Source: Streptomyces hiroshimensis (GTDB lineage Bacteria; Actinomycetota; Actinomycetes; Streptomycetales; Streptomycetaceae). Taken from it: a stretch of 64,000 nt of DNA. Where the stretch lies: assembly GCF_014650335.1 (NCBI RefSeq), contig NZ_BMUT01000001.1, positions 1,045,037 to 1,109,036 of the forward strand, given 5' to 3'. How positions within the stretch are numbered: position 1 is the first letter of the stretch; every line of letters starts with the position of its first letter. Below, in pieces: positions 42,206 through 51,515 of this stretch. The notes below the pieces were generated by a model. It had not been told where the DNA came from and made no database searches. It was given only the letters and a program-made list of their open reading frames with translations. Position numbers and translations under genes: made by a program.

Positions 42206-45200
42206 TCACCGCCGCCGCACCAGCGGGAACGGCAGCGTCTCCCGGATCGACAGTCCCGTCAGGAACATCACCAGCCGGTCCACCCCGATCCCGAGCCCGC
42301 CCGTCGGCGGCATCGCGTACTCCAGGGCCCGCAGGAAGTCCTCGTCCAGCTCCATCGCCTCCGGGTCGCCGCCCGCCGCCAGCAGCGACTGCGCGGTCAG
42401 TCGGCGCCGCTGCTCGATGGGGTCGATCAGCTCCGAGTACGCCGTGCCCAGCTCGGTACCGAAGGCCACCAGGTCCCAGCGCTCGGCGAGGCGCGGATCG
42501 TGGCGGTGCGGACGCGTGAGCGGCGAGACGTCGGTGGGGAAGTCCTTGTAGAAGACGGGCAGCTGCGTACGCTCCTCGACCAGCCGCTCGTACATCTCCA
42601 GCACGATGTCCCCGCGCCCGTCCTCCGGCCGGTGCGGCACCCCGGCCGCGTCGCAGTGCCGGCGCAGCGCCCCCACCGGGGTGTCCGCGTCGACCTCCTC
42701 GCCTAGCGCCTCGGAGACCGCGCCGTAGACGGTCTTCACCGGCCACGGCCCCGAGATGTCGTGCTCGACCGGCCTGCCCCCGGCGTCCGCCCGCAGCGCC
42801 ACCGCCGACCCGTGGGCGGCGACGGCCGCGGCCTGGATCAGCTCGCGCGTCAGGTCCAGCATCACGTCGTAGTCCGCGAACGCCTGGTACGCCTCCAGCA
42901 TCGTGAATTCGGGATTGTGCTTGTACGAGACGCCCTCGTTGCGGAATGTGCGGCCCATTTCGAAGACCTTCTCCATGCCGCCCACGCACAGCCGCTTGAG
43001 ATACAGCTCCGGCGCGATCCGCAGGTACAGGTCGAGGTCGTAGGCGTTGATGTGCGTGGTGAACGGCCGGGCGTTGGCGCCGCCGTGGATCTGCTGGAGC
43101 ATGGGCGTCTCCACCTCCAGGAAACCGCGGTCGAGCAGCCCCTGGCGCAGCGCCTGCACGGCCGTGCTGCGCGCCCGCACCGTCCGCCGCGCCTCCGGCG
43201 AGACGGCGAGGTCCACGTAACGCATCCGCACCCGCGCCTCGGGGTCGCTCAGGCCGTGCCGCTTGTCGGGCAGGGGGCGCAGGCACTTCGCGGTCATCCG
43301 GGCGTTGCTGACGAAGACGGTGAGCTCACCGCGGTCGGTGGTGCCGATCTCGCCCTCCGCCTCGATGTGGTCGCCGAGGTCGATGTGCGTGGCGAAGCGC
43401 CGCAGCCCCTCCCGGCCGCAGTCCTCCCGGGCGAAGGTCAGCTGCAGGTCGCCGGACCAGTCGCGCAGCACGGCGAAGGCGACGCCGCCGTGATTGCGGA
43501 CCAGCAGCACACGGCCGGTCACCGTCGCCCGCTCACCCGTACGGGTGGACGGCTTGAGCCCCGCGTGGGCGGCACGGATCGCGGCGAGGGTGTGCGTGCG
43601 GTGCGCGTCGACCGGATACGGTTCCACGCCCGCCGCCCGCAGCAGCTCCAGCTTCCGCCGCCGCACCCGCACCTGCTCCGGCAGACCCGCGAGCCCCTCC
43701 CGCCCCGCCTCCTCGGCCCCGGCCTCCAGGCCGAGCTCGGAGAGCGGCGGCAGCCCCGCGGTGGACGACGGGCTGGTGATGCCCCGGGCCCGCCCGCGGT
43801 TCCACAACTGGCCCAGGCTGGGCACCGCGACGAACCCCTCGGCGATGCCGGCGGCGAGCCCGATCCGCGCCAGCGCGCCCGCGTCCGCGTAGCAGAGGAA
43901 CCGCGGGTGCCACTCCGGGTTGTACTTCACGTTCGAGCGGTAAAGGGCCTCCAGCTGCCACCACTTGGAGAAGAACAGCAGCAGCTTGCGCCACAGCCGC
44001 AGCACCGGCCCCGCCCCGATCCGCGCGCCCTCCTCGAACGCGGAGCGGAACACCGCGAAGTTCAGCGAGACGCGCTTGACCCCGAACCGCCCGGCCTGCG
44101 CGCACAGCTGCGTGACCATGAACTCCATGACGCCGTTGGGCGCGGCCCGGTCACGGCGCATCACATCCAGCGAGACCCCGTCCCGCCCCCACGGCACGAA
44201 CGACAGCAGGGCGATCATCGTCCCCTCGCTGTCGAACGCCTCCACCAGCAGGCAGTCGCCGTCGGCCGGATCGCCGAGCCGCCCCAGCGCCATCGAGAAG
44301 CCGCGCTCGGTCTCGGTGTCCCGCCAGGCGTCCGCCCGGTGGATGACCTCGCCCATCTCCTCGTCGGTGAGCGCCGAGTGGCGCCGGATGCGGACGGTGG
44401 CACCGGTGCGCTCCACGCGGTGGACGGCCTGCCGTGTCACCCGCATCTCACGCCCGTCCAGGTCGAACGTGGCGACCTGCAGGATCGCCTCGTCACCCAG
44501 CTGCAGCGCGCCCAGGCCCGAGCGGGCGTACGCCTTCGCACCCGCCTCGCTGGCTCCCATCACGGCCGGCTGCCAGCCGTAGCGGCCCGCGACCTCCAGC
44601 CACGCGTCGATCGCCGGCGTCCACGCCTCCGGATCGCCCAGCGGATCACCGGAGGCCAGGCAGACACCCGCCTCGACCCGGTAGGTCACCGCCGCCTTGC
44701 CGCTGGGGGAGAAGATCACGGCCTTGTCCCGGCGGGTCGCGAAGTAGCCCAGCGAGTCCCGGCCGCCGTAGCGGGCCAGCAGGGCGCGGATCCGGGGCTC
44801 CTCGTCGTCATGGAGCGCCGCCTCCAGGCGCTGCGAGCGGAAGAGGGACATGGCGGCGTTGAGCAGCGCCAGCGCGCCGAGCAGCCCGAGCAGGAAGTAC
44901 AGCCAGTGCGGCGGGTGGCCGGTGAAGTGCCGGCCGCTCACCAGCCCGCCGCACACCTTGTTGGCGACGAACAGCAGCCGGTTGCCGCCCCCGGGCTCCA
45001 GCGACCCGGGGAACAGCGACACCAGGCCCCAGCCCACCAGGATGGCCACCGCGAGCCCCGCCGCCAGCACGAGCGAGGCCCGCAGGAACGCGCCCCGCCG
45101 TGACGCCGCGTAGAACTCCCGCCGGGCCAGGACCAGCAGCGCCATCGCGGCCAGGCACAGCACCAGCGAGGGGATCGTGTCCCAGTAACCCACCACCAGC

Positions 45201-45565
45201 AGCAGGACGTCCGCGACCAGCAGCAGGGTCAGATAGGCGAGGACGAACCAGAGCGTGACCCGCTTGCGGGCGGCCATCGCCGCCGCGAGGAGCAGCAGGA
45301 AGACGGCGTAGGCCAGGTTCGGGGCGGTGGGGACGGTCAGCGTGTCCAGCGCCTCCGTCAGCGGCAGCGCCGCCCGCCGCAGCGGCATGATCAGCGAAGT
45401 GATCGCACAGAACAGCCCGAGGGCGCCGAAGAAGATCGCGAATCCGTTCGGCACCCGGTGCAGCAGCCGCCGCCACGCGGACTCGCGCTCCCCGCTCTCC
45501 CGGTCCTGCGGAACCGGTGCGGGCCGCTCCGCGGAAGGCCTGCTGTCGGCGGCTGTGCGGCTCAT
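42206..45565 (-). CDS. lysX: Bifunctional lysylphosphatidylglycerol synthase/lysyl-tRNA synthetase
   Basis: 1119 aa. An N-terminal MprF-like part has about seven membrane helices (residues 40-260), then a GNAT-like lysyl transfer domain (about 265-600: [44 protein letters not shown]). A LysRS part follows: an OB-fold (about 690-790) and a class II core with motif 2 [20 protein letters not shown] and motif 3 [12 protein letters not shown]. This matches actinobacterial LysX, which makes Lys-tRNA and moves lysine to phosphatidylglycerol, protecting against cationic antimicrobial peptides. It starts 9 bases after the WD40 stop, so it may be read together with the NACHT/WD40 genes. Confidence 0.94.
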   Translation of the reverse strand: MSRTAADSRPSAERPAPVPQDRESGERESAWRRLLHRVPNGFAIFFGALGLFCAITSLIMPLRRAALPLTEALDTLTVPTAPNLAYAVFLLLLAAAMAARKRVTLWFVLAYLTLLLVADVLLLVVGYWDTIPSLVLCLAAMALLVLARREFYAASRRGAFLRASLVLAAGLAVAILVGWGLVSLFPGSLEPGGGNRLLFVANKVCGGLVSGRHFTGHPPHWLYFLLGLLGALALLNAAMSLFRSQRLEAALHDDEEPRIRALLARYGGRDSLGYFATRRDKAVIFSPSGKAAVTYRVEAGVCLASGDPLGDPEAWTPAIDAWLEVAGRYGWQPAVMGASEAGAKAYARSGLGALQLGDEAILQVATFDLDGREMRVTRQAVHRVERTGATVRIRRHSALTDEEMGEVIHRADAWRDTETERGFSMALGRLGDPADGDCLLVEAFDSEGTMIALLSFVPWGRDGVSLDVMRRDRAAPNGVMEFMVTQLCAQAGRFGVKRVSLNFAVFRSAFEEGARIGAGPVLRLWRKLLLFFSKWWQLEALYRSNVKYNPEWHPRFLCYADAGALARIGLAAGIAEGFVAVPSLGQLWNRGRARGITSPSSTAGLPPLSELGLEAGAEEAGREGLAGLPEQVRVRRRKLELLRAAGVEPYPVDAHRTHTLAAIRAAHAGLKPSTRTGERATVTGRVLLVRNHGGVAFAVLRDWSGDLQLTFAREDCGREGLRRFATHIDLGDHIEAEGEIGTTDRGELTVFVSNARMTAKCLRPLPDKRHGLSDPEARVRMRYVDLAVSPEARRTVRARSTAVQALRQGLLDRGFLEVETPMLQQIHGGANARPFTTHINAYDLDLYLRIAPELYLKRLCVGGMEKVFEMGRTFRNEGVSYKHNPEFTMLEAYQAFADYDVMLDLTRELIQAAAVAAHGSAVALRADAGGRPVEHDISGPWPVKTVYGAVSEALGEEVDADTPVGALRRHCDAAGVPHRPEDGRGDIVLEMYERLVEERTQLPVFYKDFPTDVSPLTRPHRHDPRLAERWDLVAFGTELGTAYSELIDPIEQRRRLTAQSLLAAGGDPEAMELDEDFLRALEYAMPPTGGLGIGVDRLVMFLTGLSIRETLPFPLVRRR

Positions 45566-45574
45566 TCCGCCAGC

Positions 45575-47824
45575 CTAGGCACCCGGCGGACGGCTTGCCT
45601 GCCGAGTGGGCGCGCGGCCGGTCGGCCACGCGCCGGCCGAGCTCCCCGGAGAGCGCGCCGCCCCCGGACGGAAGCGGAGCAGGAAGATCCCGCCGAGACT
45701 GTCCCCGCAGATCATCACGTCGTCGCCGACGTCCATCGCATGCACGTTCCCGGCCGTCGGGAAGCTCGCGATGTTGCGCTGCTCCGGCACGTCCCAGACC
45801 CGGAGGTAATTGTCCGCTCCCGCGGTGACCAGCAGGCCCGTCCGGGTGAAGGCGAGCTTGTGCACCATCATGGCGGGACGGACGGGTGACAGCACTCCGA
45901 CGAGCTCCTTGCTCTCGGTGTCCCACAGCCACACGAGGCCCGCCAGGCCGGCCGCAGCCAGGATCCGGCCGCTCGGGCTGAGCGCCAGGGCCATGAGGGA
46001 ATCCTGCGGGCCGTCGGGCAGCGAGGTGACGTGCCGGCAGACACGCCGACCGGGATCCCAGTGGCGAATGCGGCTGCTCTCGGCCGAGACCACGAGTCCC
46101 GGCCGTGCGACGACGGCCACGACGGGCTCCTCGTGGCCCTTCATCACCCCGACGCATTCACCACGCGCCGGATCCCAGAGCCGGATGCTTTTGTCGTCCG
46201 AGCCGGACAGCACAGTGGGGCCGTCCGGGGACACGGCCAGCGCCCGGACCGCATCGTCGTGGCGTCCGAGAACGGTGGTCGCTCCGGTGATGAGAGCACA
46301 GCGCCGAACGGTCCCGTCGCCGTGACCGGAGAACACATGCCGCTCGTCCGGAGCAAAGGCGACGCCATGAACCTCGCTCCCGCGCACACCGAAACTGCCC
46401 ACCCGCCGGGCCGTGCCCACATCCCACAGGTGCAGACGACCCGCGCTGTCGCCCACCACGGCCCGGCGGCCGGACGGGGCGAGCACGGCCTCGTGCACGG
46501 CGTCGGCGGCCGGGGTGTGCGCTGTGGAGGCAGGGAGCCCGTCAAGGTCCCCGAGGTCCCAGAGTTTGACCTTCCCGTCCCAGGCCCCGGTGAGAGCACG
46601 GCGCCCGTCAGGCGTCACCGCGACAGCACTCAGGGCGAAGGCATGCCCACGCACCGCCGCCCGGCACGAGCGGGACGGCACATCCCAGAACCGCACCTCC
46701 CCGTCGGAGCTCCCCGAGACGCAGCAGCTGCCGTCGGCGCTCATTCCGAGCGCGTCGACCGAATCGGCGTGACCCGGGAGATCGGCCCTCCACTCGCCCT
46801 CTTCCCAGACCTTGACGAGCCGGTCCTCCGCACCGGAGACGATCAGCCTTCCGTCGCCCGTCATCGCCAGCCCGTACACGGCCCCGTCATGCCCTTCGAG
46901 CACACGGGCGCACCGGCGGTTCGGTACGTCCCACAGCCGGACGGTACGGTCCTTGCTCGCGCTGACCGCCAGGCGCCCGTCATCGGTGATCGCCACGGCC
47001 AGCACCTCGTCGCCGTGCCCGCCGAACACCGCATGGGGACACCGTCGTTCCAGATCCCACAGCACGACGGTCTCGTCCCCGCCGGAGACCGCCCGGCGTC
47101 CGTCCGGGGTCATGGCGACGGCACGGATCACCTGGGAGTGCTGCGTCGGCGACAGCGTCTCCGGCACCCCCGTACGGAGGTCCCACAACTCCAGGTCGTG
47201 CATCCCGGCCGCCACGATCCGCAGGCCGTCGGCGCTCAGTGCGACGGCGGTCGCGTACGGCTGGCCGAGCCTGCGGACACATCTGCCGGTCTCCAGGTCC
47301 CACACCCGAAGCCGGTGCGTGAGATCGACGGAGACGGCGGTCCGTCCGTCGGGCGTGATGCCGACGCCGGTCGTCAACGACCCGTAGTCGTAGAGCGTAC
47401 GGACCGGGGCGAGGGGGCTGTCATCCGCGGGCTCCTTGTTCAACAACTCCAGATACGGCTCGTCGATCTGCAGGCGCTGCGCCGTTCTGCCGACCGGATC
47501 GCCCCGCGGCCGGTTGACGGCCTGCTGGGCGAACAAATGCGGGCCGACGCCCAGCACATGGCTCTGCTCGTCCAGAAAACGACGCCACGGGCCGATGCCC
47601 GGGGCTCCCAGGGCATCGGCCCGCGCGAACTCGGCGAGCAGCTCGTAGAGCAGTCCCGCCCGGCACTTGGCACCGAGGAAGGCCATGTCCGTCAGCAGCG
47701 CCCCGGCACGACCGAGCTCCTGCAGATCCAGCTGCATGCGGACCAGCTCGCGCAGGACCGTGCGGCGGGACTCCTCGTCCATCCCCGCGAGGGCGCGCTC
47801 CATGTCAGCCATGCGACTGCTCAT
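45575..47824 (-). CDS. WD40 protein with 14 blades (sensor half of a split STAND protein)
   Basis: 749 aa. The N-terminal 150 residues are helical (VLRELVRMQLDLQELGRAGALLTDMAFLGAKC...), like the linker found between NACHT ATPases and WD40 propellers. After that I count 14 WD-type repeats (for example GHGDEVLAVAITDDGRLAVS...RLWDV), enough for two seven-blade propellers, and a Pro/Ala-rich tail. Enzymatic residues are not seen; it should bind proteins. The ATG at 47824 lies in the 16-bp repeat, with GAGGGG 8 bases before it. Its partner is the NACHT ATPase gene 44 bases upstream. Whether they form one complex is inferred from the family. Confidence 0.88.
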   Translation of the reverse strand: MSSRMADMERALAGMDEESRRTVLRELVRMQLDLQELGRAGALLTDMAFLGAKCRAGLLYELLAEFARADALGAPGIGPWRRFLDEQSHVLGVGPHLFAQQAVNRPRGDPVGRTAQRLQIDEPYLELLNKEPADDSPLAPVRTLYDYGSLTTGVGITPDGRTAVSVDLTHRLRVWDLETGRCVRRLGQPYATAVALSADGLRIVAAGMHDLELWDLRTGVPETLSPTQHSQVIRAVAMTPDGRRAVSGGDETVVLWDLERRCPHAVFGGHGDEVLAVAITDDGRLAVSASKDRTVRLWDVPNRRCARVLEGHDGAVYGLAMTGDGRLIVSGAEDRLVKVWEEGEWRADLPGHADSVDALGMSADGSCCVSGSSDGEVRFWDVPSRSCRAAVRGHAFALSAVAVTPDGRRALTGAWDGKVKLWDLGDLDGLPASTAHTPAADAVHEAVLAPSGRRAVVGDSAGRLHLWDVGTARRVGSFGVRGSEVHGVAFAPDERHVFSGHGDGTVRRCALITGATTVLGRHDDAVRALAVSPDGPTVLSGSDDKSIRLWDPARGECVGVMKGHEEPVVAVVARPGLVVSAESSRIRHWDPGRRVCRHVTSLPDGPQDSLMALALSPSGRILAAAGLAGLVWLWDTESKELVGVLSPVRPAMMVHKLAFTRTGLLVTAGADNYLRVWDVPEQRNIASFPTAGNVHAMDVGDDVMICGDSLGGIFLLRFRPGAARSPGSSAGAWPTGRAPTRQASRPPGA

Positions 47825-47890
47825 CCATGCGACCCCTCATCCGTGCGACCCCTCAGCCATGGGACTGCTCAGTCATGGGACTGAAGCCTG
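47811..47890 (-). repeat. 16-bp tandem repeat at the NACHT/WD40 junction
   Basis: Five units (starts 47811, 47827, 47843, 47859, 47875), the last partial, of plus-strand form ATGCGACYSCTCAKCC. On the coding strand each contains TGA, and several contain ATG. The repeat holds the NACHT stop (47869-47871) and the WD40 start (47824). A 16-base unit shifts frame, but every copy has TGA in the NACHT frame, so no fusion protein can arise. Confidence 0.88.
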
Positions 47891-49566
47891 TTCCACAGGG
47901 CGTCCGCCGCCCGGTCCAGTGCCTGGCGATGGGTGACGGTGAGTTCCCCGACCTCTTCCTTTTCCCGCAGGAAGTCACGGAAGGACTGATGGTAGATCCG
48001 GTATCGGGTACGGGGTCGTCCGTCGAGCTCGGTCTTGTCGGCCACGAGGAACTGCCCCCATTGGGCCAGCAGGGAGACGGTGCGCAACGGATCCGGGACC
48101 CCGGCGAACTCGGCGATCGCGCTCGCCGTGAGGGGCGTGTCGACCGTGGTCAGGGCCATGAGTACGGGTAGTTGCTCTTCCAGCCGGCCGCCCGACCGCA
48201 TCAGGCGCCAGTGGTCCTCGTAATAGTTCTCCAGGCCCTGCGGAATACGGGTGTCGTCATAGCGCCCGGAAATCACCTCGGGCAGTACGTGCCGGAGGTA
48301 CATGAAATTGCCCTCGGACCGCTCGGTCAGCAGCCTCACGAACCCGTCGCTCGTCAGCCGCCTCGCGGCCATGAAGCCACCCGCTCGGGCGGCCGCCGAG
48401 CCTACGTAGGCGCGGATGTCGGCGAGGTTCTCCGCAGAGCCCGCGTCGATCCTGAACGGGAGGCGCGCGCAGTCGACGCGCAGCGGGACCGGGGAACCGT
48501 CGCGGACCGTGGCGACGACGAAGACGCCCGGGGGCAGCAGGGTCGGCAGGAAGAGCACATTGGCCATCTCGTGGTCCGACGTCTCGACCTCGTCGAGACC
48601 GTCCACCACGATGACGCAGCGCTCGCCGTCCGCCAGCCGCTCCGACACCTGGTCGAGCACGGCCGACAGGAATCCGGCATCACGGTGGGCGTCGGGAGGC
48701 AGGTCCGTGTACGGCAGGCCGAACGCGGCGACAAGCTGGGCACAGACGCTGCGCAGGAACATGTCGGCGCGGTTGACGCCCTCGGCCCGCACGTTGAAGT
48801 GATGGACGTGGCCGCCCCGGCGGACCAGCTCGGCTGCGATCGCCGTCTTGCCCACGCCCGGCTTCGCCAGAACCAGGAAGTAGCCGCACGGGTTGCTTCC
48901 GGTGAATGCCTCGAACGCCTCGAACACAAAGGCGCGGCCCACAAATCCCCGGGTCCGCTCGTTGATCAGCCGGGTCCACGAACGGACGTGCAGGGAGAGC
49001 GCGGGATGTACCGACCGGACCGCGTCGGCCAGCCCGGCCAGGCCGCTGCCCGTGAGCCTCGTCAGGTTGGCCAGGTTCTCGACGAGCTGCTGCAGGGCCT
49101 CCGCTCCGGCCTCGGAGCTGTCGGCGATCGCCTCCAGGGACCGCTGCGCGAACACCGGCCGGAACACCTCCTCCTCCCGCAGCTCAGCGGTCAGATGACC
49201 GAGCAGGATCGCTGCTTCGGCAGTGAGGTCCGCGGATACCGGCCCGTCCAGAGCGGCACGCCAGTGAGCCGCGATGACAGCCGGATCGGGAGCTGCATCG
49301 GGGCGGAGCACCTTACCGAGCTCGGCAGTGACCTCCTCGTCCGACAGGGGGCCGCGCCGGGCGAGCAAGGGCTTGGCCAGGGCGAGCCGCTGGCCGGTGG
49401 AGCCGTAGAGCTCGAGCGCTCTGGCAAGCGCGCGCTGGAAGGCCGTGACGGCCGGATCCCGTTTGAGCTTCTCCCACGCGGCGCCCGTGACCTTGCCCGA
49501 AAGCGATCCGATGGCTCCCGTGGCAACGGCCTTGAGGAGCGCACCGACCGCGATCTCAACGACCAC
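47869..49566 (-). CDS. NACHT-type STAND NTPase
   Basis: 565 aa from the GTG at 49566; the frame is open to 49653 and GTG 49608 is an alternative. The N-terminal 200 residues are helical, with no recognised enzyme motif (VVVEIAVGALLKAVATGAIG..., HLTAELREEEVFRPVF). The NACHT domain has Walker A KPGVGKTAIA (Lys240) and the NACHT form of Walker B, CVIVVDGLDEVET (Asp322, Asp325, Glu326), and a winged-helix region ends it (YHQSFRDFLREKEEVGELTV). STAND proteins of this kind act as signal switches, some in phage defence. The WD40 sensor that usually follows in the same chain is here a separate downstream gene. Confidence 0.87.
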   Translation of the reverse strand: MVVEIAVGALLKAVATGAIGSLSGKVTGAAWEKLKRDPAVTAFQRALARALELYGSTGQRLALAKPLLARRGPLSDEEVTAELGKVLRPDAAPDPAVIAAHWRAALDGPVSADLTAEAAILLGHLTAELREEEVFRPVFAQRSLEAIADSSEAGAEALQQLVENLANLTRLTGSGLAGLADAVRSVHPALSLHVRSWTRLINERTRGFVGRAFVFEAFEAFTGSNPCGYFLVLAKPGVGKTAIAAELVRRGGHVHHFNVRAEGVNRADMFLRSVCAQLVAAFGLPYTDLPPDAHRDAGFLSAVLDQVSERLADGERCVIVVDGLDEVETSDHEMANVLFLPTLLPPGVFVVATVRDGSPVPLRVDCARLPFRIDAGSAENLADIRAYVGSAAARAGGFMAARRLTSDGFVRLLTERSEGNFMYLRHVLPEVISGRYDDTRIPQGLENYYEDHWRLMRSGGRLEEQLPVLMALTTVDTPLTASAIAEFAGVPDPLRTVSLLAQWGQFLVADKTELDGRPRTRYRIYHQSFRDFLREKEEVGELTVTHRQALDRAADALWNRLQSHD

Positions 49567-49676
49567 GGGACCGCGTGGAGAGTTCCGCCGTACCTGAATG
49601 GAGTACACCGTTTGCGCAGGCCGCGGCGCATGGTGGGACAGACTGACGTACAACCGCTCCGCCGAGGAGGTTCGCC

Positions 49677-49871
49677 ATGGCCATTTCGATCTCCGTGGTC
49701 CTGTTGTTGCTCGTCCTGGTGGTCGTGTTCATGCGCAGCGGCTCGCTGCGCATGTCGAACGCCCTGGTTTGTATTTTGCTCGGTTTCCTCCTCGCGAGCA
49801 CGAGCATCGCGCCGACGATCTCCGACGGCCTGTCGACGACCGCTCGCCTCGTGAGCGGCGTACGGCCTTGA
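49677..49871 (+). CDS. Small single-pass/two-helix membrane protein
   Basis: 64 aa: MAISISVVLLLLVLVVVFMR forms one helix, and LVCILLGFLLASTSIAPTI a second. The ATG has GAGGAGGT 5 bases upstream, so the gene is real. Similar tiny proteins are common in streptomycetes, but I know no function. It is divergent from the NACHT gene and convergent with the encapsulin pair. Confidence 0.75.
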   Translation: MAISISVVLLLLVLVVVFMRSGSLRMSNALVCILLGFLLASTSIAPTISDGLSTTARLVSGVRP

Positions 49872-49960
49872 TACGGCCCGGACGGATACGGGCCCTGAAC
49901 GGCGCCCGGGCCGGGCCCGCTGTCAGGGGATCCGGCCCGGGATGCCGCCGCGCGGCGCGC

Positions 49961-51367
49961 CTAGCGCCCGATCTCGACGTCCTCCAGGACACCCAGGGCA
50001 TCCGGCACCAGGATCGCCGCCGAGAAGTAGGCGCTCACCAGATACGAGGAGATCGCCTGCTCGTTGATGCCCATGAACCGGACGTTGAGGCTCGGCTGGA
50101 ACTCGTCCGGAATGCCGGTCTGGTGCAGGCCCACGACCCCCTGGTTGTCCTCGCCGGTCCGCATGGCGAGGATCGAGCTCGTTCCCGACTCGCTCACCGG
50201 GATCTTGTTGCAGGGCAGCAGCGGCACTCCGCGCCAGGAGCGCACCGAGGAGCCCAGGACGTCGATGGACTTCGGGTAGAGCCCGCGGCTGGTGCACTCA
50301 CGGCCGAACGCGGCGATGGTGCGCGGGTGGGCGAGGATGAACTGGGTCTTGCGGCGGCGCGCCAGCAGCTCGTCGAGGTCGTCGGGGGTGGGCGGGCCGG
50401 TGCGGGTGTGGATGCGCTGGCTGATGTCGGCGTTGTGCAGCAGGCCGAACTGGCGGTTGTTGACGATCTCGTGTTCCTGGCGCTCGCGCAGCGCCTCGAC
50501 CGTCAGCCGCAGCTGCTGCTCGAGCTGGCTCATCGGGTCGTTGTAGAGGTCGGCGACGCGGGTGTGCATCCGGAGCACGGTCTGGGCGACGCTCAGCTCG
50601 TACTCGCGGGGGGAGAGCTCGTAGTCGACGAAGGTGCCGGTGATGGAGGGCTCGCCGGCGTGGCCCGAGGTGATGGCGATGTCGGCCTCACCGCGCTTGT
50701 TCTGCGGCCGCGCCGGGCGGGACGAGTACGCCGCGACGTGCTCGCGCAGAGCCTCCGACCGCTCGGCCAGCTCCTGGAAGGCCTGCAGGGGAAGGGCCAG
50801 GACCGTGCAGCGCGTGACGGCCCGGACGGTGAACCCCCAGGTGCCGTCCGGCTCCAGGGGGACCTGCTCGCCGAAGTAGTCGCCGTCGGCCAGCACCCCG
50901 AGCACGGTCTCGTCGCCGTACTTGCCGGTGCCCGTCTTGTTGAGCTTGCCGTGGGCGACGAGGAAGATGTGGTCGGCCGGGGCGCCGGCCTCGACGAGGG
51001 TGTCACCGGCCGCGTACTCGCGCTGGACGAAGCCGTTGGCCAGCGCCTCCAGCGTGTCGTTGTCGCCGAAGTCCCGGAGCAGCGGCAGCTCTCCGAGCTC
51101 CGGCGGGATGACCCGGACCTCCGAACCGGTGGAGATGAACTCGACCCGGCCGTCCCCCACGGTGTACGTGAGCCGCCTGTTCACCCGGTAGGTGCCGGCG
51201 GATACCTGTACCCAGGGCAGCACGCGCAGGAGCCAGCGGGAGGAGATCCCCTGCATCTGCGGTACGGACTTGGTCGTCGTGGCGAGCTGGCGTGCCGCTG
51301 TGGTGCCGAGGCTGAGCTGTGCCTCCGGGGCCGGTGCGGCCTGGCCGGACTCCACTGACGTGGTCAT
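49961..51367 (-). CDS. Family 2B encapsulin shell protein (EshA-like), copy 1
   Basis: 468 aa. It starts MTTSVES and has [36 protein letters not shown], a cyclic-nucleotide-binding-type domain at about residues 95-215 ([35 protein letters not shown]), and an HK97-type shell part ([68 protein letters not shown]). This is the architecture of Streptomyces EshA, now known as a family 2B encapsulin that encloses terpene cyclases or prenyltransferases. It is the second of two tandem paralogues; no cargo gene is in the window. Confidence 0.92.
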   Translation of the reverse strand: MTTSVESGQAAPAPEAQLSLGTTAARQLATTTKSVPQMQGISSRWLLRVLPWVQVSAGTYRVNRRLTYTVGDGRVEFISTGSEVRVIPPELGELPLLRDFGDNDTLEALANGFVQREYAAGDTLVEAGAPADHIFLVAHGKLNKTGTGKYGDETVLGVLADGDYFGEQVPLEPDGTWGFTVRAVTRCTVLALPLQAFQELAERSEALREHVAAYSSRPARPQNKRGEADIAITSGHAGEPSITGTFVDYELSPREYELSVAQTVLRMHTRVADLYNDPMSQLEQQLRLTVEALRERQEHEIVNNRQFGLLHNADISQRIHTRTGPPTPDDLDELLARRRKTQFILAHPRTIAAFGRECTSRGLYPKSIDVLGSSVRSWRGVPLLPCNKIPVSESGTSSILAMRTGEDNQGVVGLHQTGIPDEFQPSLNVRFMGINEQAISSYLVSAYFSAAILVPDALGVLEDVEIGR

Positions 51368-51515
51368 AGCTGATGATCACCCATCTGTGTGCGGTACGAG
51401 GCGCGGATTCGCGGTGCGGGGCGTGGTGCGGGCGGCCTCCGGCGGCTGTGGCCGGAGGCCGGGGCGGCGACCGGGGTCGGAGCCGGGGGTCTGATGCCGG
51501 GGTCGGTGGCCGGGG

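Noticed and set aside
47811..47890. Phase-variable switch that fuses the NACHT and WD40 frames by repeat copy change
   Set aside because: Each 16-bp copy, and even full loss of the repeat, leaves a TGA in the NACHT frame, so no copy number gives one protein.
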